The translations under genes were made by a program, and so were the position numbers. Shown piece after piece: positions 1-9,257 of a stretch of DNA of 64,000 nucleotides. The notes under the pieces were generated by a model. That model did no database searches. It saw nothing but the letters and a program-made list of their open reading frames with translations, and had not been told where the DNA came from. The stretch lies in NCBI GenBank assembly GCA_005223035.1, contig NJBK01000001.1, forward strand, positions 62,001 to 126,000. The letters run 5' to 3'. Position 1 is the stretch's first letter. Each line of letters begins with the position of its first letter. This stretch comes from Chloroflexi bacterium B3_Chlor. GTDB taxonomy: Bacteria > Chloroflexota > Anaerolineae > UBA7937 > B3-Chlor.

Positions 1-1862
1 ACACGGGGGATTTGGATGGCGACGGACGGATGGAAGTGGTGGTCGGGGGCGACGACAACCGGCTCCGCGCGCTGGATGCTGAAGGCAAGCTAGTCTGGGA
101 ATACCCGGCGGGCAGCCGGGTGACCGGCATCCTCGTCGAGGATGTGGATGGCGATGGTGCCGCGGAGGTGATCGCCGGAGCATGGGGGCGCCAGCTATAC
201 TTGTTGGAGGCAGGTGGAGATATCAGGTGGCGCCTCTCAACCGATGAGGACGTCGCCGCTCTTCAGTGTGCTGATCTGGACAACGATGGGCAGCTGGAGA
301 TCTTGGCTGGGTTCCAGGGGGGAGACGTGCTTGTGGTGGGAGTTGATGGCAATGTGCGCTGGAGATATCGAACCGGGGGATATGTGCGGGAGTTGGGAGC
401 TTATGACTTGGACAATGATGGACACAAGGAGATCGTAGTCGCGTCCGCCGATGGCTGGGTTTATGCCGTGAACGATGAAGGCCATCTGAAGTGGAGGCGC
501 CGTCTGGACAGTCCTGTCACGGCGCTACACATGGGGGACATTGACGACGATGGCAGGGGCGAAGTAGTGGTAGCAACGGGGTCTGATAAGCCGCAGATCT
601 GTTTGGTGAGTGAAGTTGGAGAGGTCAGGTGGTGCTACCAGGCCGCGAAGGGCGTGTGGACTGTGACAGCTGCTGATGTCGACGGCGACGGAGTGCTCGA
701 ACTCCTTGCCGGTGCCGATGATGGCACAGTCTCCATACTCGATGTCCATGGTCGACTCCTGGGGAGCTATCTCACCGCAAGGAGGGTTCATGGGCTCGTC
801 GTCAATGACTTGGACGGCGACGGGCGGCAGGACATATTCGCCCGCTCGGGTAATGATGTCTACTTGCTCACTGTCGCCCCCAGAGGGACTGTCCTTAGCG
901 AGCCAGAGGAGAGTCCTGAGCTGGCCACTCTGTCAAGCTGGACTGGGGCCCTACCCGGAGCGGCTGATAGCAGTGAGGAACTCATCGAGTTGGTGGCTGT
1001 GGGCGACATCATGCCGTCGCGCACCATCGAAGAGCGAATGGATTTGTATGGGAGTGACTATCCTTTCCTGGGAACCGCGGACCTCATACGCAGCGCAGAC
1101 ATCGCGATCGGCAATCTGGAGTGTCCTCTGTCCCTGGTGGGTGAACCGATAGACAAGCGCTTCACCTTCAGAGCGCATCCACGCCACGCACCGGCGCTGG
1201 CTCAGGCGGGCTTCGACATACTGAGCTTGGCCAACAACCATCTTCTCGACTTCGGGAGGGAAGGTCTCGTCGAGACCATAGAGGCCTTGCGTAGACAAGG
1301 TTTGGCTCATGTGGGTGCGGGTCTCTCGTATCAGGAAGCGCATCGTCCCCTGATCTGGCAAGGCAAAGGCAAGAAGGTAGCTTTTCTTGCGTATGCAGCC
1401 AGCCGCTGGAAAGGTTCGTCCGAGGTGCCCACGGCTGAGTGGGTCGCCTTCGCAGAATTGGCTACGATCCGCGAAGATGTGCGCCAGACGAGGGAGCAGG
1501 CAGATCTTGTGGTGGTGATCATGCACCTGGGCACGGAATATCAAGGGTATCCCGACGAGGAGCAGCTAGCGGTCTCGCGAGCGGCCATCGAAGCCGGGGC
1601 CAGCCTGGTCATCGGACATCATCCCCACGTGGTGCAGGGCACAGCATTGTATGGAGGCGGCTTCATCGCCTATAGCCTCGGCAACTTTGTCTTCGACATT
1701 GACATTGTGGAAGGGGCGCGGGAAGGGGCAATATTGCGCGTCCTTCTTGGTGACGAGGGCGTCGAGGCGGCTGAGTTGATTCCGGTGCGCATCCTGGATG
1801 ACGTACAGCCGCGCTTCCTGGCCGATGATGACGGCCTACCTGTGGTCGAGCGGGTGTTCTAG
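1..1862 (+). CDS. FG-GAP/VCBS-like beta-propeller repeats fused to a CapA-type (PGA_cap) metallophosphoesterase domain; 5' partial
   Basis: Repeated 'D-DGDG..E' repeats (DLDNDGQLEIL, DVDGDGVLELL, DLDGDGRQDIF), then CapA signatures (VAVGDIMPSR, GNLECPLS, LSLANNHLLDFG, VIGHHPHVVQG, YSLGNFVFD). The frame is open upstream of position 12 to the window edge. Confidence 0.85.
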   Translation, partial: TGDLDGDGRMEVVVGGDDNRLRALDAEGKLVWEYPAGSRVTGILVEDVDGDGAAEVIAGAWGRQLYLLEAGGDIRWRLSTDEDVAALQCADLDNDGQLEILAGFQGGDVLVVGVDGNVRWRYRTGGYVRELGAYDLDNDGHKEIVVASADGWVYAVNDEGHLKWRRRLDSPVTALHMGDIDDDGRGEVVVATGSDKPQICLVSEVGEVRWCYQAAKGVWTVTAADVDGDGVLELLAGADDGTVSILDVHGRLLGSYLTARRVHGLVVNDLDGDGRQDIFARSGNDVYLLTVAPRGTVLSEPEESPELATLSSWTGALPGAADSSEELIELVAVGDIMPSRTIEERMDLYGSDYPFLGTADLIRSADIAIGNLECPLSLVGEPIDKRFTFRAHPRHAPALAQAGFDILSLANNHLLDFGREGLVETIEALRRQGLAHVGAGLSYQEAHRPLIWQGKGKKVAFLAYAASRWKGSSEVPTAEWVAFAELATIREDVRQTREQADLVVVIMHLGTEYQGYPDEEQLAVSRAAIEAGASLVIGHHPHVVQGTALYGGGFIAYSLGNFVFDIDIVEGAREGAILRVLLGDEGVEAAELIPVRILDDVQPRFLADDDGLPVVERVF

Positions 1863-1897
1863 TCCCGCCTGCAGGGGATGATCCAGGCCAAAGTCGT

Positions 1898-1926
1898 TTG
1901 ACCACGCTGGGGGCTTGCACTAGAAT
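1898..1926 (+). promoter_or_regulatory. sigma70-like promoter TTGACC-N17-TAGAAT
   Basis: -35 at 1898-1903, -10 at 1921-1926, 17-nt spacer, 28 nt upstream of the next CDS. Confidence 0.6.
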
Positions 1927-1954
1927 ATCGGCGGAGTGGTGCGGAGGTTGAGAC

Positions 1955-3754
1955 ATGGCCAGACTCGGCCGGGTGCTACGAGAGGCTCGGGAGACGAAGG
2001 GGTGTTCCTGGCACGAGATAGAGGAGGCCACGGGACTGTGGCCGGAGTATGTTCGGGCCCTGGAGGGAGAAAACTACGGGAAGTTCACTAGCGTAGCCCA
2101 TCTGAGGAGTTCTCTACGCCTCTACGCTCGGTACCTTGGACTGAATGCCAAGGATGTGTTCGCTCTCTTGGAACAGACCCTAGCCGCGGAGACCGTTCGC
2201 CCGCGTGAGACACCGGCCGCCTCGGCTGGTTTTCAATATTCGCCTGTCATCGTGGTGTTGCTAGCTTCTGTTGTCCTCCTGGTGCTGGGGTTTGCAGGAG
2301 TCTATGGTTACCAGTGGCTGAGGTCCGCCCGAATGCCGGCTATCATGCCTGCCGTGGTCGGACCAGGGGACACGCCTCGTACCCCCTCAACTTTGCCGAC
2401 TCCTTCGCCCACGCCCTACCTACCTATCAGTAGCACAGCATTACCTCGCTACACCATCACGGCTACGCTGGACTATGAAGGACATCATCTGGACGTACAG
2501 GAACGAATAGACTATGCCAACCGCACTGAGGAGATCCTGCACGAGTTTGTGCTAAACGTGTTTCCAAATCACGAGCAAGGGGTCTTTACTCTGAAGAGTT
2601 TGAGCCTGGAGTTTGGTGCTGGCCCAGTGACCACTGGGCACACTCTGGAAGGGATGACCCTGCGAATCCCCCTGCCTCAAGAACTAGGACCGGGGGAGGT
2701 AGCCACAGTGTTCCTGGATTTCGCCTTGGATTTGCCATTCATAGATCCGGCTGCCAGCTTCACCATGGGCAGCCTCGGCTGGTCGGAGCGGGCGGTCGAT
2801 GTGGGCCACTGGTATCCGGCCCTGGCCCCTCTTCTACCGGAAGAGGGCTGGTACACGTTTTCCTATCACTGGGTTGGCGACCCCTACGTGATGGACGAAG
2901 CCGACTACGAGATCGAAATCTGGGCTCCTGATGGGATAACAGTGGTAGGTGGGGGAAGCGAGGAACGGCAGGGCAATATCTGGCGTTATGGGGTTTCCCA
3001 GGCTCGCTCCTTCGCTTTTGCTGCCAGCGACCAATACGTTTCCCACAGCACGGAGATAGACGGCACCACCATCACCTCCTACTACTTCCCCGAGCATGAG
3101 AATGCTGGCGTGGCGGTCGCCCAATTCGCTGCTGAGGCCCTGCAGACTTTCAGCGACCAGTTCGCTGTCCGCTATCCCTACGACGCCTACAGGGTGGCGG
3201 AAACCGAGTTTGCGGGCGGCATGGAGTTTTCGGGTCTCTCATTCCTGGGGTCTTTGTGGTACGCCACCTATCCCGGCGGGGTACGCTCTCAGTTGATCTC
3301 CCTGCTGGCGCACGAAGTATCTCACCAGTGGTGGTATGGCTTGGTGGGCAACGATCAGGTGAGTGAGCCCTGGCTTGACGAATCCTTGGCCACATTCAGC
3401 GGGCTTCTCTTCTACAAACTGAGATATCCCGATGACCACGCGTGGGCCTGGGAGTTTGAAGTGTTCAACTGGCAACCCTCCGGACCGACAGATGGGAGCA
3501 TTTATGATTTCAGCGATCAGGGCTCGTACATGAATGCGACATATCGCAGAGGTGCACTATTCCTGGCAGACCTGCGGCACGCCATGGGTAGTCAGGCATT
3601 CTACTCCTTCCTACGGGACTACTGTCAGAGCCAGAGCCATACACTGAGCACTGCCGACGATTTCTTCCTCGTTTTGTCCAACCACACCGGCCAGGACCTT
3701 TCGGCACTGCTGGAGGAGTATTTCACCCAAGGGCAAGGCGAGGGGCAATCGTGA
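1955..3754 (+). CDS. RodZ-like (HTH_25) N-terminus, TM helix, extracytoplasmic M1-family metallopeptidase
   Basis: N-term LGRVLREARETKGCSWHEIEEATGLWPEYVRALE; TM VIVVLLASVVLLVLGFAGVYGY; M1 motif GGMEFSGL then HEVSHQWW...(18 aa)...DESLA. Confidence 0.85.
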   Translation: MARLGRVLREARETKGCSWHEIEEATGLWPEYVRALEGENYGKFTSVAHLRSSLRLYARYLGLNAKDVFALLEQTLAAETVRPRETPAASAGFQYSPVIVVLLASVVLLVLGFAGVYGYQWLRSARMPAIMPAVVGPGDTPRTPSTLPTPSPTPYLPISSTALPRYTITATLDYEGHHLDVQERIDYANRTEEILHEFVLNVFPNHEQGVFTLKSLSLEFGAGPVTTGHTLEGMTLRIPLPQELGPGEVATVFLDFALDLPFIDPAASFTMGSLGWSERAVDVGHWYPALAPLLPEEGWYTFSYHWVGDPYVMDEADYEIEIWAPDGITVVGGGSEERQGNIWRYGVSQARSFAFAASDQYVSHSTEIDGTTITSYYFPEHENAGVAVAQFAAEALQTFSDQFAVRYPYDAYRVAETEFAGGMEFSGLSFLGSLWYATYPGGVRSQLISLLAHEVSHQWWYGLVGNDQVSEPWLDESLATFSGLLFYKLRYPDDHAWAWEFEVFNWQPSGPTDGSIYDFSDQGSYMNATYRRGALFLADLRHAMGSQAFYSFLRDYCQSQSHTLSTADDFFLVLSNHTGQDLSALLEEYFTQGQGEGQS

Positions 3755-4671
3755 GTTCGTTGGGCAGATGGTGCCTCTCACTAGTTACGTCGTCATTGCT
3801 CATCGTACCTGCCATCGCAGGCTGCGTCAGTCGCGCAGCTTCTCTTCCAACCATACCCGTGGGTGGCACACCTGGGCCATCACCCACTATCGCCACTGTT
3901 GAGGCTACAGCTACCGTCGTCCAAATACCTACCGAAACAGCAGTGCCAGCCCGACGGGGGCAGCAGTTGCTGGGAGAATCATGGCAGGGACGGCGGATAG
4001 TTGGTCACTGGTTTGGTGATGGACAGCAGAAGGTCGTCCTCGTGGGCAACATACATGGAGGCACAGAGCAGAATACCCATCGTCTCGCATGGGAGATGAT
4101 CGCTCATTTCGAGGAGCATTTGGAGGAGGTACCATCTAGTGTGACGTTGTGGATCATCCCTACCGCCAACCCCGACGGCCTAGCCAATGGGACGAGACGC
4201 AACGGTCACGGTGTGGATCTGAATCGCAACGCAAACAACGATAGCGATTCCTGCAAGGAGAACGATTGGGTTAGCGACACTTACACCACGGAGGGCATCA
4301 TAGAGGGTGGTGGCGGCCCGTTTCCATTCTCCGAGGTGGAGACCAGATTGCTGCGTGATTTTCTTGCCGACGCGCGGGTAGCGATATTCTACCACAGCAT
4401 GGCTGGCATGATCTTCGTCACCTCCTGTGCCGATCATCCCCCCTCGGCGGAGCTGGCTCGTCGCCTCTCAGATGCCACGGGGTATCCCTTTTCAAAGGAA
4501 GGTTGGGCTTCCTATCCTGTCACCGGTGCTATGGTCGACTATCTAGCCTATCGGGGCGTTGCCGCCGTGGAGGTGGAGCTTATCACCAAGGTGGACACAG
4601 AGTTCGATAGAAACCTCGCCGGGTTGAGGGCCGTGATGGGGTCAGTGGACGAGATAGTCTCTTCTTGGTGA
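3751..4671 (+). CDS. M14-family zinc carboxypeptidase-like lipoprotein
   Basis: Lipobox IAGC; GNIHGGTEQNTHR, TANPDGLANGTRRNGHGVDLNRN; 4-nt overlap with the upstream CDS. Confidence 0.8.
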   Translation: MSSLGRWCLSLVTSSLLIVPAIAGCVSRAASLPTIPVGGTPGPSPTIATVEATATVVQIPTETAVPARRGQQLLGESWQGRRIVGHWFGDGQQKVVLVGNIHGGTEQNTHRLAWEMIAHFEEHLEEVPSSVTLWIIPTANPDGLANGTRRNGHGVDLNRNANNDSDSCKENDWVSDTYTTEGIIEGGGGPFPFSEVETRLLRDFLADARVAIFYHSMAGMIFVTSCADHPPSAELARRLSDATGYPFSKEGWASYPVTGAMVDYLAYRGVAAVEVELITKVDTEFDRNLAGLRAVMGSVDEIVSSW

Positions 4672-5645
4672 GGCGGCCATCAGATGATATGATCGATTCT
4701 GGGACGGATGTCATGGAACTCGTGCCTCCAGAGGAACTGCCAGAGGGTCATCGTTCGGGCTTCGTGGCCGTCATGGGCAAGCCCAACGTTGGGAAATCCA
4801 CCTTGATTAATGGCTATGTGGGCCAAAAGGTGGCGATCGTTTCCCCCAAGCCTCAGACTACCCGTCGAAGGTTGCGAGGGATACTCACCCTGCACGAAGC
4901 GCAGATTATATTCATTGATACGCCTGGCATCCATGAACCTCGACACAAACTGGGAGAGTACATGGTGGCAACGGCGGTACGCGCCATACCCGATGCGGAC
5001 GTGGTGTTGTTCATGGTGGATGTATCCATCCTACCGGAGGACGAAGATCTGCAGCTGGCTGGCCTGATCCGAGAACGAGCCGCCAGGCCCTGCATCCTCG
5101 TGATGAACAAGATTGACCTTCTCTCGCCAGACGAGGAGCAAGAACACAGGGAGGCGTACTTGGGGTTGGCGGACTGCGAGGACTGGATCATGTTCTCCGC
5201 CACCGAGGGTATCAACCGCGAGGAACTACTGGGGTTGCTCATCGACCGTCTGCCGCTGGGCCCGCAGCTTTATCCCCCCGACCAGATCACGGATCAGTCA
5301 TCGCGTTTCATGGCTGCGGAGCTGGTTCGCGAACAGGTCTTGCACCATCTACATCAAGAGGTGCCCCATTCGGTGGCTGTGGTGGTTGAGGAGTTTCGTG
5401 AACGGCGCAAGGACCTGACCTATATCGAGGCCACCGTTTATGTGGCCAAGGAGAGTCAAAAGGGGATCATCATTGGCGGGGGAGGGAAGATGCTGAATCG
5501 GATAGGGAGGGCGGCGCGAGGAGAGATAGAGCGCCTACTGGGTACCCAGATCTACTTGGAATTGTGGGTCAAGGTCCGCAAGCGATGGCCGCGTGATGAA
5601 GCAGCGCTACGTCAGCTGGGTTTCGTCCTGCCCAAGAAGGGGTGA
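4665..5645 (+). CDS. era: GTPase Era (start may be internal)
   Basis: GKPNVGKST, DTPGIHEPRHKLGEYM, NKIDLL, C-terminal KH domain with IIGGGGKMLNRIGRAAR. Confidence 0.95.
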   Translation: MVRRPSDDMIDSGTDVMELVPPEELPEGHRSGFVAVMGKPNVGKSTLINGYVGQKVAIVSPKPQTTRRRLRGILTLHEAQIIFIDTPGIHEPRHKLGEYMVATAVRAIPDADVVLFMVDVSILPEDEDLQLAGLIRERAARPCILVMNKIDLLSPDEEQEHREAYLGLADCEDWIMFSATEGINREELLGLLIDRLPLGPQLYPPDQITDQSSRFMAAELVREQVLHHLHQEVPHSVAVVVEEFRERRKDLTYIEATVYVAKESQKGIIIGGGGKMLNRIGRAARGEIERLLGTQIYLELWVKVRKRWPRDEAALRQLGFVLPKKG

Positions 5646-5690
5646 GGGATCCGTTTCCCAGAGTGACCGACGCTTGCCCGAACGGCGGCC

Positions 5691-5719
5691 TGGACAAGGG
5701 GCGAAGCGCGTGATACAAT
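5691..5719 (+). promoter_or_regulatory. promoter TGGACA-N17-TACAAT
   Basis: -35 5691-5696, -10 5714-5719, upstream of the DUF3795/HD gene pair. Confidence 0.55.
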
Positions 5720-5789
5720 CCGGAGCCAGGGTGCTTGGCACGCCGATACATGGCTGTATGACGGGGCAGGCAAGTGAGTCTGGCTTGGA

Positions 5790-6134
5790 GTGATGGGGAT
5801 GGCACGGACGATTGCGGCTTGTGGACTGGACTGTACGGAATGCGATATTCGTCTGGCGGCAGACGATCCCGAAATCGCACAGGCCACTGCGGGCTGGTTT
5901 GACCGGGAACTGGGCATAGAACTCAAGCTTGAGGATATTCACTGTGAGGGTTGTAAGGGCGATCGAGCAAAGCATTGGTCTCCTGATTGGCGGATATTCA
6001 GTTGCTGCGTCGACGACAAGGGGTTGGAGTTCTGTTCTCAATGTGAGGATTTCCCCTGCCAGAAGCTCACCGAGTGGGCTGGGGGGAGCGAGAGATACAG
6101 CAATGCTTTGGAAAGACTGAAGAGGATGAAATGA
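5790..6134 (+). CDS. DUF3795-type cysteine-rich protein
   Basis: IAACGLDCTECDI..., HCEGCKG, FCSQCEDFPCQKL. Confidence 0.75.
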   Translation: MMGMARTIAACGLDCTECDIRLAADDPEIAQATAGWFDRELGIELKLEDIHCEGCKGDRAKHWSPDWRIFSCCVDDKGLEFCSQCEDFPCQKLTEWAGGSERYSNALERLKRMK

Positions 6135-6703
6135 ACCGAGAGGACGCTTGGCTATTGGTGAACGAGTTCACCAAGAATCAGAACCTGGTCCGCCATATGC
6201 TGGCGGTGGAAGCCGCGATGCGTGCCTATGCCCGCAAGTACGGCGAGGACGAGGAGCTGTGGGGCATCGTGGGGCTGATCCATGACTTCGACTATGAGCA
6301 GAATCCGGACCTGACGCTCGAGGGGCATCCCGTTAGCGGCGCCAAGATACTGCGCGAAAAGGGCTGGCCGGAAGAGATAGTCAGAGCCGTTCTATCTCAC
6401 GCCAGCGAATACACTGGTGTCCCTCGCGAAACAGTCATGGAGGAAGCCCTTTTTGCGGTGGACGATCTGACTGGCCTGTTGGTGGCCGTGGCTCTTGTAC
6501 GGCCCAGCAAGAGCATTCGCGATGTCAAGCTCAAGTCTGTACGCAAGAAGTGGAAGGACAAGGCCTTTGCGGCGGCAGTAAGCCGTAAGGAGATCGAACA
6601 GGCCGCCGCCGACCTGGAAGTTGATCTGAACGAGCATATCCAAATCGTGCTCGATGCCATGAAGGGAATTGCTCCCGAGTTGGGGTTGGCTGGAGAGGAG
6701 TAG
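6131..6703 (+). CDS. HD-domain phosphohydrolase-like protein
   Basis: LVRHMLAVEAAMRAYA...GLIHDFDYEQ...HPVSGAKILREKGWP; ATGA overlap with the upstream stop. Confidence 0.85.
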   Translation: MNREDAWLLVNEFTKNQNLVRHMLAVEAAMRAYARKYGEDEELWGIVGLIHDFDYEQNPDLTLEGHPVSGAKILREKGWPEEIVRAVLSHASEYTGVPRETVMEEALFAVDDLTGLLVAVALVRPSKSIRDVKLKSVRKKWKDKAFAAAVSRKEIEQAAADLEVDLNEHIQIVLDAMKGIAPELGLAGEE

Positions 6704-6827
6704 GTTCCTGCTTGGAGGCAGATGCCCCAAGTATCCGGTCGGAATCTGGGTACAGTCGGCCGGTACGCCTGCGAGATGCCCCGCCGGAACCAGCAGAGGA
6801 CCCGGTTCCGGCATGGGTCAGATGGAG

Positions 6828-6854
6828 AAAAGGCCGGTCTTGGACCGGCCTTTT
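6828..6854. terminator. bidirectional intrinsic terminator between convergent operons
   Basis: AAAAGGCCGGTC-TTG-GACCGGCCTTTT, 12-bp perfect arms flanked by A/T runs. Confidence 0.85.
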
Positions 6855-6954
6855 CAGCGTCACTACCTCCCAGGTCCTCGCTGTAGCTGGGGCCTAATGA
6901 TCATATCGACAACACAAGTAGCGCACCCAAAGCTGGGGTGCTGAGGGCCGGAGC

Positions 6955-8403
6955 TCAGCCCTTGATGACTCCGATGGGAGTCAACTTCGCTACCTTGCGG
7001 GCGATCCCTACGCCTACAACGACGTCCACTACTCGGGCCACATCCTTGTAGGCTTGCGGAGCTTCCTCTGCCAGGCCGGCCATGCTGCCGGCCTTGACGG
7101 CGATTCCCTGTTGTCGCAGTTGTCGCATCAGGTCCTCGCCCCAGATGGTCTTCTTTGCTCTCGTGCGGCTCATCACCCGACCCGCTCCATGGCAAGTGGA
7201 GCCGAAAGTCAGGTCGAGTGCTCTGTCGGTACCCACTAGGACGTACGATGCGGTCCCCATGCTTCCAGGCACCAACACCGGCTGCCCGACGTCCCGATAG
7301 ACCTTGGGCAGCTCCTTGGAGCTTGGGCCAAAGGCGCGCGTAGCCCCCTTGCGGTGGATCACTAGCCTCGTGCGCTTGCCGTCCATTGTGTAATGCTCCA
7401 CCTTGCCGATGTTGTGAGCCACGTCGTAGACTTGAGTCAATCGCCATGAAGGTATCTTGCCTGCAAGAGCCTCCTCAAAGGCACGACGTACCCAGTGGGC
7501 AATAACCTGCCGGTTCGTCCACGCGAAGTTGGCCGAAGCCGCCATGGCAGCGAAGTAGTCCTGTCCCTCTGGCGACTCGAAGGGAGCGCAAACCAATTCT
7601 CGGTCGGGAAGCTCTATCTCATACTTACGGACGGCCTTCTGCAACAGCCTGACATAGTCGCTGCAGACCTGATGTCCAAGGCCGCGAGAGCCGCAGTGAA
7701 TCTGGACGGCGATGAAACCCTGCTGCAACCCAAAGATCTCGGCAACCTCGTCGTCGTAGACTTCCGTAACCTCATCAATCTCCAAGAAATGGTTTCCTGA
7801 ACCGAGGGAACCCAATTGGCGGAAGCCTCGGTCCTTGGCCCTCTGACTCACCTTGGTGGCATCAGCTGCAGCCATGCATCCCCGCGCCTCAGTACGCGCC
7901 AGGTCCTCTTTGGTGCCGTATCCTTTTCCTACAGCCCAGGCTGCTCCTTGCTCGAGAACCCTATCCAGGTCTCGCCTCGCGATCTTGATACCGCCCTTGC
8001 CTAGGCCGGTGGGCACAAGGTGGTACATCGCCTGCAATAGATCCTCTACATAAGGGGCCAATGCCTCGCGCTCAATGCGCGAGGCCAGCACCCGCACGCC
8101 GCAGTTGATGTCATAACCTATCCCGCCAGGCGATATGACGCCATCTGGGGGCTTTGTGGCCGCCACTCCACCGATGGGAAAGCCATACCCCTGATGAATG
8201 TCCGGCATAGCCAGCGTATACTTGACCACACCTGGTAGGGTGGTGGTGTTGACTAGTTGTTTTATCGAGCGGTCTGACAGCGCGGCTTCCAGAAGCTGTT
8301 CGTCAGCGTAGATACGTGCCGAGACCCGCATGTCGTCCCTATGGGTGGTCGGAATCTCGTACAGGTACTTGCCTATCCTTTTGATGTCTCTCTTTTCGAT
8401 CAT
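6955..8403 (-). CDS. rtcB: RNA-splicing ligase RtcB
   Basis: [52 protein letters not shown]. Confidence 0.95.
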   Translation of the reverse strand: MIEKRDIKRIGKYLYEIPTTHRDDMRVSARIYADEQLLEAALSDRSIKQLVNTTTLPGVVKYTLAMPDIHQGYGFPIGGVAATKPPDGVISPGGIGYDINCGVRVLASRIEREALAPYVEDLLQAMYHLVPTGLGKGGIKIARRDLDRVLEQGAAWAVGKGYGTKEDLARTEARGCMAAADATKVSQRAKDRGFRQLGSLGSGNHFLEIDEVTEVYDDEVAEIFGLQQGFIAVQIHCGSRGLGHQVCSDYVRLLQKAVRKYEIELPDRELVCAPFESPEGQDYFAAMAASANFAWTNRQVIAHWVRRAFEEALAGKIPSWRLTQVYDVAHNIGKVEHYTMDGKRTRLVIHRKGATRAFGPSSKELPKVYRDVGQPVLVPGSMGTASYVLVGTDRALDLTFGSTCHGAGRVMSRTRAKKTIWGEDLMRQLRQQGIAVKAGSMAGLAEEAPQAYKDVARVVDVVVGVGIARKVAKLTPIGVIKG

Positions 8404-8501
8404 GGTCAGACTCTCCTTGTCTCGAAGAAGATCCTGGTGCCGGGCACAGGTGCTTCTGCAACGGGCTGACTTCTCGCGCGCAGACTAAGGCCGGGCGTGG
8501 C

Positions 8502-8798
8502 CTACAGTCCCTCTACGATTTCCTGGAACTCGGAGAAGGGTATCGCGGAAAGGGTCTGCGTGGTGGCTACCCCAAGAGAGTTGGCCAGCAGCGCCACCTG
8601 TGCCGCCTTCCTGGCATCGGTCGTCTCGAAGATGTGGAGGAAATCACAGGCTCCCAGAAGAGCATAACTGGCGGTTCCCTTCACCCCAGGGCACTGGCGA
8701 TTGAGTTGAGGCTCGAACTCTTTGTCAGTCTCCACAAGCGACTCGACCTGGGTAGCTCCTTCAGAAGACACTTTGGACAGCAGAACCAACGTCGGCAT
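8502..8798 (-). CDS. GYD-domain small protein
   Basis: 98 aa, GACDFLHIFETTDARKAAQVALLANSLGVATTQTLSAIP. Confidence 0.7.
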   Translation of the reverse strand: MPTLVLLSKVSSEGATQVESLVETDKEFEPQLNRQCPGVKGTASYALLGACDFLHIFETTDARKAAQVALLANSLGVATTQTLSAIPFSEFQEIVEGL

Positions 8799-8837
8799 CT
8801 GGTAAGCTCCTTGCCTTCTGTAACTATCTGACGCCCC

Positions 8838-9257
8838 TTAGGTGTCGAACACTATGGTAGCCGCGTATCCTTCAGGCGTCTTCTCGATGCGCAGATCATT
8901 GAAGGTGACCGCCTTGATCGCTGTTCTAGGGCTCCATTTCTCAGTTCCCTTGACAATGGCCCGCAGACCATTCGGCGACGCGCTGAGTATCTCGAAGCTG
9001 ATGTATACCACATCCTCCATCTCGTGGAGGTACAGGAGTTCGCTCAGCCAATCTACCAGTAAGGTCTCTCCATCCATGGCCTGCAACGACACCTTGCGCT
9101 CAGTCAAGGGTTGCACGTCTTCCCAATCGGCCACCACGCTGAACATGCCCAGAGCGGCGTTTGCGAGGAGGTCGCCCCAGTTCTGGCCATAGACTCTTAA
9201 CGCAGCATCAGCGGTGTGTTCCACTTCTTCGAAGACCTTGGGCGCAGAGTTCTTCAC
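8838..9257 (-). CDS. archease (RtcB cofactor)
   Basis: FEEVEHTADAALRVYG, WLSELLYLHE, AVTFNDLRIEKTPEGYAATIVFDT. Confidence 0.92.
   Translation of the reverse strand: MKNSAPKVFEEVEHTADAALRVYGQNWGDLLANAALGMFSVVADWEDVQPLTERKVSLQAMDGETLLVDWLSELLYLHEMEDVVYISFEILSASPNGLRAIVKGTEKWSPRTAIKAVTFNDLRIEKTPEGYAATIVFDT

Noticed and set aside
951-1544. 197-aa minus-strand ORF within the CapA gene
   Set aside because: Shadow ORF. Coding evidence lies on the plus strand.
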